A DNA stretch of 64,000 nt from Parvicella tangerina (GTDB taxonomy: Bacteria; Bacteroidota; Bacteroidia; Flavobacteriales_D; Parvicellaceae). A program made the translations under genes and the position numbers. This document shows, piece after piece, positions 45,679 to 53,428 of this stretch. The notes beneath the pieces are model-generated. The model was not told the origin of the DNA. It searched no databases and saw only the letters and a list, made by a program, of their open reading frames with translations. The stretch covers positions 1,426,001-1,490,000 of the forward strand of contig NZ_OU015584.1 in the NCBI RefSeq assembly GCF_907165195.1, in the 5' to 3' direction. Within the stretch, counting starts at the first letter, position 1, and each line of letters starts with the position of its first letter.

Positions 45679-46575
45679 ATGAAATCAATCCTATATGTGA
45701 TCTTTCTTGTTTTTTGTTCTGTTCAAGTTCTGGGACAAAACTATCACGATGTTCAGAAAATGGCGGTTACAGATCGACCCCCAATGGACAATTACAGGTA
45801 TGAATTTCCTTGGTTGAATAACTATGAACTCGAAAATGTTCTGATCAATAGGATTCGTACGCCTTTTGGTTTTGAACGCTATTTGCACAAGGAAGGGTCT
45901 TTTGCACATTGGTTACAACATTTGCCGCTTAAGCCTGGAAGTCCTAAAGTGTATTTGTATGACGGTTCTCCCAAATGGAACCAGGAGGCTCATTGCTATG
46001 TTGTAGATATTGAGACTGGAACGAAAGATCTGCAGCAATGTGCGGATGCACTGATGCGTCTTCGAGCCGAATATTTGTATAGTAACGGAAAACAAGATGA
46101 TATTCATTTTGAGTACACCAACGGTGCAGAAGTACGTTACAGTAAATGGAAGGAGGGGTATATGCCAGTTCCACAAAGCGGTGGCGTGGTAAAATGGGTG
46201 CCTTCTCAAAAGGCAGGATCAGGTTACAATAAATTCAAGGATTACCTTATACAGGTTTATAATTATGCAGGGACTCATTCCCTGGACAAGGAGTTAACGA
46301 AAGTTGAGTTTAGGGAAATGGAACCGGGTGACATCATCATAGAAGGAGGATTCCCAGGCCATGGAATTATTGTTGTGGATATGGCGCTAAATCGCAAAAC
46401 GGGAGAGAAGTTATTTCTACTGGCTCAGAGCTATATGCCTGCTCAGGATATCCAAATTCTGAGAAACCCGAATAACCTTAAACTCAGTCCCTGGTATAGC
46501 CTAAGTGATATAGACTATATACTGGATACACCAGAATGGGAGTTTGATACGGATGACCTGAGAAGGTGGAACTAA
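45679..46575 (+). CDS. DUF4846-family exported protein
   Basis: This 298-residue protein begins at the ATG at 45679 with the signal peptide MKSILYVIFLVFCSVQVLGQ; an in-frame TTG two codons upstream adds little. It carries TPFGFERYLHKEGSFAHWLQHLPLKPG and PKWNQEAHCYVVDIETG. The end has the segments QVYNYAGTHSLDKEL, MEPGDIIIEGGFPGHGIIVVDMA and FLLAQSYMPAQDIQIL. The Cys-His-containing layout with GHGIIVVD resembles an NlpC/P60-like hydrolase fold, but catalysis is unproven. Its stop overlaps the convergent DUF1569 gene by 4 bases. Confidence 0.82.
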   Translation: MKSILYVIFLVFCSVQVLGQNYHDVQKMAVTDRPPMDNYRYEFPWLNNYELENVLINRIRTPFGFERYLHKEGSFAHWLQHLPLKPGSPKVYLYDGSPKWNQEAHCYVVDIETGTKDLQQCADALMRLRAEYLYSNGKQDDIHFEYTNGAEVRYSKWKEGYMPVPQSGGVVKWVPSQKAGSGYNKFKDYLIQVYNYAGTHSLDKELTKVEFREMEPGDIIIEGGFPGHGIIVVDMALNRKTGEKLFLLAQSYMPAQDIQILRNPNNLKLSPWYSLSDIDYILDTPEWEFDTDDLRRWN

Positions 46576-47030
46576 GCTTTACTGATCTCTCTAATGATCT
46601 TTAAATGATGATAAGTGTGCGTGTACAAAAACTGCTTAGTCTTTTTCTTATTGAGATGTCCAAAGAGAGGATGCTCAAAAAATTGCTTGGGTTGAATCTG
46701 TTCAAATTTTTTAAGTCCTTCTCGGGCTTCTTTTAACTGGAGGATAAGTTCGTACTCACTTGTTTTATCGGTAACTACAGCCTTTGGTGCTTTAGCTTTT
46801 CCTCTTGGAAACCATCCCAGGGATAATAAGATGAAGCCCATAAAGTTAAACTTGGGTCGAAAATCACTGGGGTCGCTTTGGGGGGTAACCTTGCAAACGG
46901 CATTGATAACCTTTAACGAGTGATCTAATTGCCAGTCAATACTCTTTTGGGAGACAGAAATATCTGTTTTTTCATGCTCCTTGATGTACGATTCTAGTTC
47001 TGGAAGTAATGCATTTACACTTTTAGACAT
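46572..47030 (-). CDS. DUF1569/DinB-like protein
   Basis: This 152-residue protein is mostly helical and fits the DUF1569 branch of the DinB four-helix-bundle superfamily. It shows SQKSIDWQLDHSLKVINAV and FEHPLFGHLNKKKTKQFLYTHTYHHLKII. The His residues in DHSLKV and THTYHHLK occupy the usual metal-binding positions. Function is unknown, possibly a thiol transferase or hydrolase. It lies 5 bases downstream of the beta-barrel gene. Confidence 0.82.
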   Translation of the reverse strand: MSKSVNALLPELESYIKEHEKTDISVSQKSIDWQLDHSLKVINAVCKVTPQSDPSDFRPKFNFMGFILLSLGWFPRGKAKAPKAVVTDKTSEYELILQLKEAREGLKKFEQIQPKQFFEHPLFGHLNKKKTKQFLYTHTYHHLKIIREISKA

Positions 47031-47035
47031 GTAAT

Positions 47036-47806
47036 TTAAAACATTAACAGTTTTCGTCTGCCACAGTTCGCTTTTGCTAAATAGGCAAAATCTAGGTTCG
47101 CTTCAAACACGAGTTGAATAAGTAAGGGGTGTGATGCACTAGAAGTGGGAGCGGCTGAACCGCTAAGAGATGAGTAAGTAACATAGTGCTGACCAAAAGG
47201 GTAGCCTTCTCCAGTGGCATTTGCATTGTTGATTAGATCAGACATCATGTATGAAATCCTTAATCCACCAGTGATTCCAAAGTTATCAGTACCCATAAAG
47301 TAGGCTCCAAAACCTAATGAAACTCCGTATTGTAGTTTGTTGATGTCATCCATCCCAAAGCCTGCATCGTTTCCACTTAAAAAGAAAGAATCTCCGCGCT
47401 CTACAGACCGCACAGAAGAAAGAATTGGACCAACCTCAAAGTACTTCCCCTCACTATTATTGCGGTACATCAATAAGAAGTCGAAACTTTGATAATTAAT
47501 GGAAGAAGTGTAAGAGTTAGCACTTGCAGAACTGTCTAACATCATGCTGTACCCAAAGTTTTGATTCATTCCGCCTACCATAAAATCAAATGTGACTTCA
47601 TGGTTCATGTTAAAGTTAAGACCTATTTTTCCTCCAAAAGTTCCGCGAGCAGTAAACTCATGGTTGTATCGGCTATCGTCAAAAACTTTTTGGTTGAATA
47701 AGAACGTTGGTCCCCAGCCTCCTTTTACTCCGATGTCTACCCAGCCTTGAGACCAGTAAACGTTAATACTAGAAAATAGAATGAGTATGAGGACTAGTTT
47801 TTTCAT
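47036..47806 (-). CDS. Small outer membrane beta-barrel protein
   Basis: This 256-residue protein has the signal peptide MKKLVLILILFSSINVYWSQG, followed by a pattern of Gly-rich beta strands ending in aromatics (WVDIGVKGGWGPTFLFN, FGGKIGLNFNMNHEVTFDFMVGG, YGVSLGFGAYFMG, FGITGGLRISYMM). This fits the PorT/OmpA-like eight-strand barrel class, though it does not look like PorT itself. The role is unknown. It is the first gene of a two-gene operon with the DUF1569 protein. Confidence 0.75.
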   Translation of the reverse strand: MKKLVLILILFSSINVYWSQGWVDIGVKGGWGPTFLFNQKVFDDSRYNHEFTARGTFGGKIGLNFNMNHEVTFDFMVGGMNQNFGYSMMLDSSASANSYTSSINYQSFDFLLMYRNNSEGKYFEVGPILSSVRSVERGDSFFLSGNDAGFGMDDINKLQYGVSLGFGAYFMGTDNFGITGGLRISYMMSDLINNANATGEGYPFGQHYVTYSSLSGSAAPTSSASHPLLIQLVFEANLDFAYLAKANCGRRKLLMF

Positions 47807-47811
47807 TTTAG

Positions 47812-47819
47812 TATCTTTG
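47812..47819 (+). promoter_or_regulatory. -7 box for fabG
   Basis: TATCTTTG, exact consensus, 64 bases before the fabG ATG. It faces a minus-strand box only 10 bases away. Confidence 0.5.
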
Positions 47820-47829
47820 AGATGAGTTA

Positions 47830-47837
47830 CAAAATTA
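47830..47837 (-). promoter_or_regulatory. -7 box for the beta-barrel/DUF1569 operon
   Basis: The minus strand reads TAATTTTG, 23 bases before the ATG at 47806. It faces the fabG box, so the two predicted transcripts would overlap head to head. Confidence 0.5.
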
Positions 47838-47883
47838 AGGTAATCTCTGTATTAAATATTGGATAAACTAAAAAAATGGTAAA

Positions 47884-48630
47884 ATGACATTATTGAAGGG
47901 TAAAGTGGCTATTATTACGGGTGCAACTCGTGGGATTGGGAAGGGAATTGCACAAAAGTTTGCAGAGCAAGGAGCTGATATTGCATTCACTTATGTTTCG
48001 AGTTCCTCTGCAGCTGAAGAGGTAGAAAAGGAGTTAAGTGCACTTGGTGTCAAGGCAAAGGGATATCAGTCAAATGCTGGTGAAATGAAGAGTGCTGAAG
48101 ACTTGGTAGCGAGTGTTTTAGAAGATTTTGGCAACATCGATATCGTTGTCAATAACGCAGGGATAACCAAGGATGGACTTTTAATGAGAATGAGTGAAGA
48201 AAACTGGGATGACGTGATTAACATTAATATGAAGTCTGTTTTTAACATGACTAAAGCTGTTTTAAGAACTTTCTTAAAGAATAGAAATGGTGTGTTTGTC
48301 AACCTTAGCTCAGTAGTCGGAGTGCAAGGAAATGCTGGTCAAAGTAATTATGCAGCGTCTAAAGCAGGAATCATTGGTTTTACGAAGTCAGTTGCTCAGG
48401 AGTTAGGAAGCAGAAACATTAGAAGTAACGCAATAGCACCAGGGTTCATAGCTACCGAAATGACCGGTAAATTAGATGAAAAAGTTGTAGAAGGTTGGTT
48501 AGAGAATATTCCACTTAAAAGAGCTGGTACTCCAGAGGATGTAGCAAACACGGCATTATTTTTAGCTTCAGATTTGGGAGCTTACGTCAATGGACAGGTA
48601 TTAAGTGTTTGTGGGGGAATGATGACCTGA
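47884..48630 (+). CDS. fabG: 3-oxoacyl-[acyl-carrier-protein] reductase
   Basis: This 248-residue cytosolic short-chain dehydrogenase reduces 3-oxoacyl-ACP with NADPH in fatty-acid synthesis. The nucleotide-binding turn is TGATRGIGKGIA, NNAG follows, and the catalytic Ser-Tyr-Lys set is in NLSSVVGVQGNAGQSNYAASKAG. The C-terminal region VNGQVLSVCGGMMT matches FabG more than other dehydrogenases. No other fab genes are next to it, so a different SDR substrate is possible but less likely. Confidence 0.9.
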   Translation: MTLLKGKVAIITGATRGIGKGIAQKFAEQGADIAFTYVSSSSAAEEVEKELSALGVKAKGYQSNAGEMKSAEDLVASVLEDFGNIDIVVNNAGITKDGLLMRMSEENWDDVININMKSVFNMTKAVLRTFLKNRNGVFVNLSSVVGVQGNAGQSNYAASKAGIIGFTKSVAQELGSRNIRSNAIAPGFIATEMTGKLDEKVVEGWLENIPLKRAGTPEDVANTALFLASDLGAYVNGQVLSVCGGMMT

Positions 48631-48640
48631 TTGAAATAAT

Positions 48641-48660
48641 GAATGATCGGTTGATCGTTC
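48641..48660 (+). repeat. Hairpin after fabG without a T-run
   Basis: GAATGATC pairs with GATCGTTC (one G-U pair) around GGTT. No U-tract follows, so it may be a weak terminator or a 3'-end stabiliser. Confidence 0.4.
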
Positions 48661-48744
48661 ACCTGAGGAATAGAGATAGCTACTTACCGCAGTTTGGTCA
48701 TTGTGGACAAGGTTCAATGAGATGATCAGATGTAACTTTCAAAT

Positions 48745-50835
48745 TTGGAAATAACTTTTACATACCCTTCGTGGCTAGTGCTGATCTGCATTTTTGCAGG
48801 AGTTCTGTATAGTGCCTTATTCTATCGTAAAGACAAGGCGCTAAATGAGACCCCTCAGTGGCTAATTTATGTCATGGCATTGGCTCGGTTTATGATAATC
48901 TCCTTAATAGGGGTTCTTCTTTTAAAACCACTCGTAGAAAGTGAAGATCAAAAAGTAGAGAAGCCTATTGTGGTGATCGCTCAGGATAATTCAGAGAGTG
49001 TTTTATTCAATAAAGACAGTACGTTCTATCGAAATGAATTTCCAGAAAAACTACTTAGTTTAAAAGAGGCTTTGTCGATAGATTATCAGGTTGAAGTACT
49101 GTCTTATGGTGATCAGGTGAGTGATTCCTTATTTTTTGATTTCACCGATAAGCAAACTGATCTGTCCATGTTGATGGATGAGATCGAGGCAAAGTATTTT
49201 GGACGTAACCTTGGTGCTGTTATTCTGTCTGGAGATGGACTATACAATAAGGGATTGAATCCTCTTTACGCTAATCAGTTTGTTGAATCAACTACGTTCT
49301 ACACGGTCGCACTTGGAGACACCAATAAGAAAAAGGACCTGGCAATTGCCAATGTAGCTCATAATAAATTGGCCTACCTCGGTAATGATTTCCCTATTGA
49401 AGTAGTAGTTAATGCAGATTATTTAAAGGGGCAAGAACTGGAAGTGTCCATTTTAAAAAACGGAAAGGAGTTGGCGGTTCAACAAAAGCAGATCACCGCA
49501 GACAATGAGGTGATTACTTTACCTTTTAAGATCGAAGCGGATAAAGCTGGAAAGCAACTCTATACGGTAAAAGTAAAAGGACTAGGAGACGAATTTACAT
49601 TGCTCAATAATGAACAAGAGGTTTTTATTGAGGTGCTCGATAATAAGCAAGAGATTTTAATTGTTACAGCCGCTCCTCATCCAGATGTTGCTGCGATAAA
49701 GTATGCCATTGAAAAGAACATTAATTACAAGGTTACCGTTGAAAATATCTTAGATTATGCTGGAGGTATGGAGCAGTTCAATCTGGTCATTTTGCATCAG
49801 GTTCCAAGTCTGAATGGAGGTGAACAGAAATTAATGAAAGACATAAAGAAGGAAAAGATTCCAGTGCTTTATTTTGTTGGGGGACAATCTAATTATGCGG
49901 CTTTTAATCAGTTAAAAACAGGCTTATCACTTATCGGACCGAATGGAAGTACGGATGCAAAACCAACATTTAATCCTGGTTTTAGCAATTTTACGCTGGA
50001 AGATAACATCAAGGATATTTTACCAAACCTCCCACCCGTGCAAATACCTTTTGCAAATGACTATCAGGTAACGAATGCTGTAAATGTGATGCTTTACCAG
50101 AAAATCGGTAATACTACAACGAACTTTCCGCTGATTGGTTTTAACGCAGGAACTGACCAGAAAGTTGGATTTGTTTTAGGAGAAGGTATTTGGCGATGGA
50201 AATTTCAGGATTACATTAAAAACAACAATAACCTCGGTTTTGAGTCTTTAATTTCTAAGATCATTCAGTACTTAGCTGTAAAAGAAGATAAGAGTAAATT
50301 TCGTGTCTATGCGGAAAGTGAGTACCTTGAAAATGAGAAGGTCATTTTGAATGCAGAACTTTACAACGATATCTATGAACTGGTGAACGAAGCTGAAGTT
50401 AACCTGGTCATTACGGATGAGAAAGGAGAGGAATTTCCAACAAAAACATTCGCGAAAGCAGGTCAAAGCTACCGATTGGATGCAGGTGTATTCATGCCTG
50501 GAAAGTATGCATATAAAGCAAAAACCTCTTATAACGGAGAAAATTATGAGGTAGAAGGTGAATTTGTAGTCAAGGCACTGAAAGTGGAATACTTGAATAC
50601 AGTTGCGGATCATCAACTATTATACAGCCTTGCCGAGAAGACAGGCGGAAAAATGTACAGTAAGGATGATTTTGAACAAATTTTGAACGACATTGAAAAG
50701 AATAACAAGATAGCTTCTATCAGTTATGTCAATCAGACGTTGACGGATGTGATTAAGTGGGGCTGGATTTTAATCTTGTTGATTGCTTTGTTGTCTTTAG
50801 AGTGGTTTTTAAGAAAAAGATATGGTGCTTACTAA
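48745..50835 (+). CDS. Membrane-anchored VWA/BatA-like protein
   Basis: This 696-residue protein has two N-terminal membrane helices (SWLVLICIFAGVLYSALFY, WLIYVMALARFMIISLIGVLLL), a large periplasmic part, and one C-terminal helix (WGWILILLIALLSLEWFL). The part after the second helix (KPIVVIAQDNSESVL and AVILSGDGLYNKGLNPL) resembles a VWA domain with an altered metal site. A later section looks like a glutamine-amidotransferase-like segment (QEILIVTAAPHPDVAAIKYAI). An in-frame stop lies just upstream, and the first ATG is about 43 codons in, inside the second helix, so the TTG at 48745 is the likely start. It precedes rimK by 38 bases. Function is unknown. Confidence 0.75.
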   Translation: MEITFTYPSWLVLICIFAGVLYSALFYRKDKALNETPQWLIYVMALARFMIISLIGVLLLKPLVESEDQKVEKPIVVIAQDNSESVLFNKDSTFYRNEFPEKLLSLKEALSIDYQVEVLSYGDQVSDSLFFDFTDKQTDLSMLMDEIEAKYFGRNLGAVILSGDGLYNKGLNPLYANQFVESTTFYTVALGDTNKKKDLAIANVAHNKLAYLGNDFPIEVVVNADYLKGQELEVSILKNGKELAVQQKQITADNEVITLPFKIEADKAGKQLYTVKVKGLGDEFTLLNNEQEVFIEVLDNKQEILIVTAAPHPDVAAIKYAIEKNINYKVTVENILDYAGGMEQFNLVILHQVPSLNGGEQKLMKDIKKEKIPVLYFVGGQSNYAAFNQLKTGLSLIGPNGSTDAKPTFNPGFSNFTLEDNIKDILPNLPPVQIPFANDYQVTNAVNVMLYQKIGNTTTNFPLIGFNAGTDQKVGFVLGEGIWRWKFQDYIKNNNNLGFESLISKIIQYLAVKEDKSKFRVYAESEYLENEKVILNAELYNDIYELVNEAEVNLVITDEKGEEFPTKTFAKAGQSYRLDAGVFMPGKYAYKAKTSYNGENYEVEGEFVVKALKVEYLNTVADHQLLYSLAEKTGGKMYSKDDFEQILNDIEKNNKIASISYVNQTLTDVIKWGWILILLIALLSLEWFLRKRYGAY

Positions 50836-50873
50836 TGAGTTTTACACTAATTTAGTTGTGCTAGAATACCCTT

Positions 50874-51758
50874 ATGAAAATATATTTACTCACACGCAAT
50901 GCTGGCTTATACTCTTCAAGAAGAATATTAGAGGCTGGAAGATATAGAGGTCATGACATTCGTCCGATGGATTATCGGAATACGTCTTTGGTGTTGGAAA
51001 AAGGAAAAAGTCGCATCATTTATAATAATGGTACGCTTTCCTTGCCTGATGCAATCATCCCAAGAATAGGAGCCTCGCACACTTTTTACGGAGCTGCTGT
51101 AGTAAGACAGTTTCAAATGTTAAAAGTATTAACCGCTGTAGATTCTGATGCTTTGCTTCGATCAAGAGATAAATTCAAATGTCTACAATTGCTCAATATG
51201 CAAGGGATTAATATGCCAATCACAGGATTTGCAGGGTCAAATAATAATGCAGATGATTTGATTAAAGCAGTGGGAGATGCACCACTAGTTTTGAAATTGT
51301 TGGAGGGCACCCAAGGACTTGGTGTTCTTTTACAAGACACAAACAAAGGAGCAAAGTCTGTTTTGGAAGCATTCAATCAGGTGGCGGCAAAAATGATGGT
51401 TCAACAATTCATCAAAGAATCCACGGGTACTGATATTAGAGCAATTGTTGTTGGAGGAAAGGTGGTTGCGGCCATGAAAAGAATAGCTCCTCAAGGCGAG
51501 TTTAGAAGTAATATTCACCGTGGAGGAAGAGGGGAGAAGATAGAGCTTTCTTATCAGGAGGAGCAGGCTGCTGTGCAATCCGCAGAAACTTTAGGGTTAG
51601 GAGTAGCAGGTGTTGATATGTTGATCTCAGAAGAAGGTCCCAAAGTCATTGAAGTAAATTCTTCCCCTGGATTAGAAGGTGTAGAAGGATGCACGAAATT
51701 AGATATTGCAAAAGAAATTATAATCTACCTTGAGAATGAGCACAAGCGAAGTAAGTAA
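50874..51758 (+). CDS. rimK: RimK-type ATP-grasp ligase
   Basis: This 294-residue cytosolic ligase is of the RimK family, which adds glutamate to protein C termini (ribosomal S6 in E. coli) or joins amino acids to other acceptors. The N-terminal domain has MKIYLLTRNAGLYSSRRILEAG. The ATP-grasp core has DKFKCLQLLNMQGINMP, LVLKLLEGTQGLGVLL, DIRAIVVGGKVVAAMKRIAPQGEFRSN and GVDMLISEEGPKVIEVNSSPGLEG, including the Mg-binding Glu and Asn. The acceptor cannot be told from sequence. The next gene overlaps it by 23 bases. Confidence 0.92.
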   Translation: MKIYLLTRNAGLYSSRRILEAGRYRGHDIRPMDYRNTSLVLEKGKSRIIYNNGTLSLPDAIIPRIGASHTFYGAAVVRQFQMLKVLTAVDSDALLRSRDKFKCLQLLNMQGINMPITGFAGSNNNADDLIKAVGDAPLVLKLLEGTQGLGVLLQDTNKGAKSVLEAFNQVAAKMMVQQFIKESTGTDIRAIVVGGKVVAAMKRIAPQGEFRSNIHRGGRGEKIELSYQEEQAAVQSAETLGLGVAGVDMLISEEGPKVIEVNSSPGLEGVEGCTKLDIAKEIIIYLENEHKRSK

Positions 51759-52698
51759 CATTATGAACATAAACGGTACGGATATTCATCAGGGTAAACA
51801 TGCTACCGTAAAGATAAAGGTAGGGTCTCTTCCTTCTGGGACGAATATTAACCTGTTTGCACATGTTTATCGGAGTAAGAATCCAGGTCCTACCATGCTT
51901 GTGTTGGGTGGCGTGCATGGCGATGAGGTTAACGGTGTAGAGATTGTAAGAAGAGCTGTTAAGGTTGGATATTTTGATCACCTCAAGCATGGTAATGTAA
52001 TTGCCGTACCGCTGCTGAATATATACGGTTTTATTAATTTCTCGAGAGATCTTCCTGATGGAAAGGACGTGAACAGGAGTTTCCCCGGAAGTTCAAGAGG
52101 TTCATTGGCGTCTAAGGTAGCATACACACTTTCAAAGCACATCTTGCCTTTGGTTGATTTTGGATTAGATTTTCACACAGGAGGGAAGAGTATTCACAAT
52201 TACCCACAAGTTCGGGTGAGTAAGGATGATCGGGATGCTCATAAACTAGCTGAGCTGTTCGGAGCGCCATTTATTGTAAAGAGTAACCTGATCAACAAGT
52301 CGCTTAGAAAGGAATGTCACAAAAGAGGGATACCAATGTTAGTCTACGAAGGTGGAGAGTCGTTAAGATTGGATTCTTTCGCTATTCAAGAAGGATTGAA
52401 TGGTATTCAGCGAGTGATGAGTAGCATGGGAATGACAGAGAAAGAGCCGCTTGCACCCAAAGACCCAATTGTATTAGAAAAGAATAAATGGGTTAGAGCA
52501 GGACAAGCAGGAATCTTAATTTCCTATAAAAAAGCTGGCGATTATGTGAATAAAGGAGATTTACTTGGTTACTTAACGGATCCTTACGGAGTAAGAGAGT
52601 TAAAGGTGAAATCGCCCTATTCTGGTTATATTTATGGACACAACAATATGCCGGTAGTGCATAAAGGAGACGCAATTTATCATATAGGTTTTGAGTAA
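51736..52698 (+). CDS. Succinylglutamate desuccinylase/aspartoacylase family zinc deacylase
   Basis: This 320-residue protein starts at the ATG at 51736. It is a zinc carboxypeptidase-like deacylase of the AstE/AspA family. The metal site is GGVHGDEVNG (His61, Glu64) with the third ligand His147 in DFGLDFHTGG. The substrate-binding segment is DVNRSFPGSSRGS. The C-terminal beta domain (GILISYKKAGDYVNKGDLLGYLTDP) is also conserved. Such enzymes cleave N-acyl amino acids. Partnership with RimK ligases is seen in other bacteria. The start lies within rimK, and its end overlaps trmH by 8 bases. Confidence 0.88.
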   Translation: MSTSEVSNIMNINGTDIHQGKHATVKIKVGSLPSGTNINLFAHVYRSKNPGPTMLVLGGVHGDEVNGVEIVRRAVKVGYFDHLKHGNVIAVPLLNIYGFINFSRDLPDGKDVNRSFPGSSRGSLASKVAYTLSKHILPLVDFGLDFHTGGKSIHNYPQVRVSKDDRDAHKLAELFGAPFIVKSNLINKSLRKECHKRGIPMLVYEGGESLRLDSFAIQEGLNGIQRVMSSMGMTEKEPLAPKDPIVLEKNKWVRAGQAGILISYKKAGDYVNKGDLLGYLTDPYGVRELKVKSPYSGYIYGHNNMPVVHKGDAIYHIGFE

Positions 52699-53428
52699 GT
52701 ATAGAACAGGATCAAAGAGACACAAGGTACCTCAGTGGCGGAAACAAATCGCTTACGATGCGGAATTTCAGGCTTTTTTAGAAAAGTTTTTGACCAGTGA
52801 TAGAATGGAGGTCATGAAGCAGACGCTTGATAATCGTACGCGCCACCTAACTATTGCTATTGAAGATATTTACCATCCGCATAATGCTAGTGCCGTGGTT
52901 CGAACTTGTGATGCATTTGGAATTCAGGATTTACACATCATAGAAAACAGAAATAAATATAGAATGAATCCCAAAGTTGCTCTGGGAAGTGGTCAGTGGA
53001 TTGATATCATAAAACACAACGAAGCAGAGCATAACTCTGCTGCATGTGTTCGACACCTTAAAGAGAAGGGGTATAAAGTAATTGCAACAACTCCTCATAC
53101 GGAGGATATCAGTTTGTACGATCTTAAAGTTGATGATTCAGTAGCGCTTATATTCGGAAATGAAAAAGATGGAATTTCTGATGAGGTGCGAAATGAAGTG
53201 GATGGGTTTATGCGAATTCCGATGTATGGTTTTGCTGAAAGTTTTAATATCTCTGTCAGTGCGGCAATCTGTCTTTCTGTACTAACCGAAAAGCTGAGAA
53301 AAACGGACATACAGTGGCAATTGTCTGAAGAAGAGAAAAAGATCATTCTGTTTGAGTGGACAAAGCACAAGGTTGGTACAATTGATAAGTACTTGCACGA
53401 GTTCAAAAGATTGCAGAACGAAGCATGA
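52691..53428 (+). CDS. trmH: TrmH/SpoU-family RNA 2'-O-methyltransferase
   Basis: This 245-residue SPOUT methyltransferase is probably for Gm18 of tRNA. Motifs are TRHLTIAIEDIYHPHNASAVVRTCDAFG, ALIFGNEKDGIS (motif II) and FNISVSAAICLSVL (motif III) in the knotted site. The TTG start at 52691 overlaps the preceding stop. The first internal ATG, at about codon 38, would remove a helix that TrmH proteins have before this point, so TTG is preferred, with some doubt. The gene overlaps the next by 4 bases. Whether its target is tRNA, or something tied to this operon, is open. Confidence 0.88.
   Translation: MSKYRTGSKRHKVPQWRKQIAYDAEFQAFLEKFLTSDRMEVMKQTLDNRTRHLTIAIEDIYHPHNASAVVRTCDAFGIQDLHIIENRNKYRMNPKVALGSGQWIDIIKHNEAEHNSAACVRHLKEKGYKVIATTPHTEDISLYDLKVDDSVALIFGNEKDGISDEVRNEVDGFMRIPMYGFAESFNISVSAAICLSVLTEKLRKTDIQWQLSEEEKKIILFEWTKHKVGTIDKYLHEFKRLQNEA

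Noticed and set aside
52691-52804. A shorter trmH starting at an internal ATG near codon 38
   Set aside because: It would drop the N-terminal helix that related TrmH proteins have, so the TTG start was kept.
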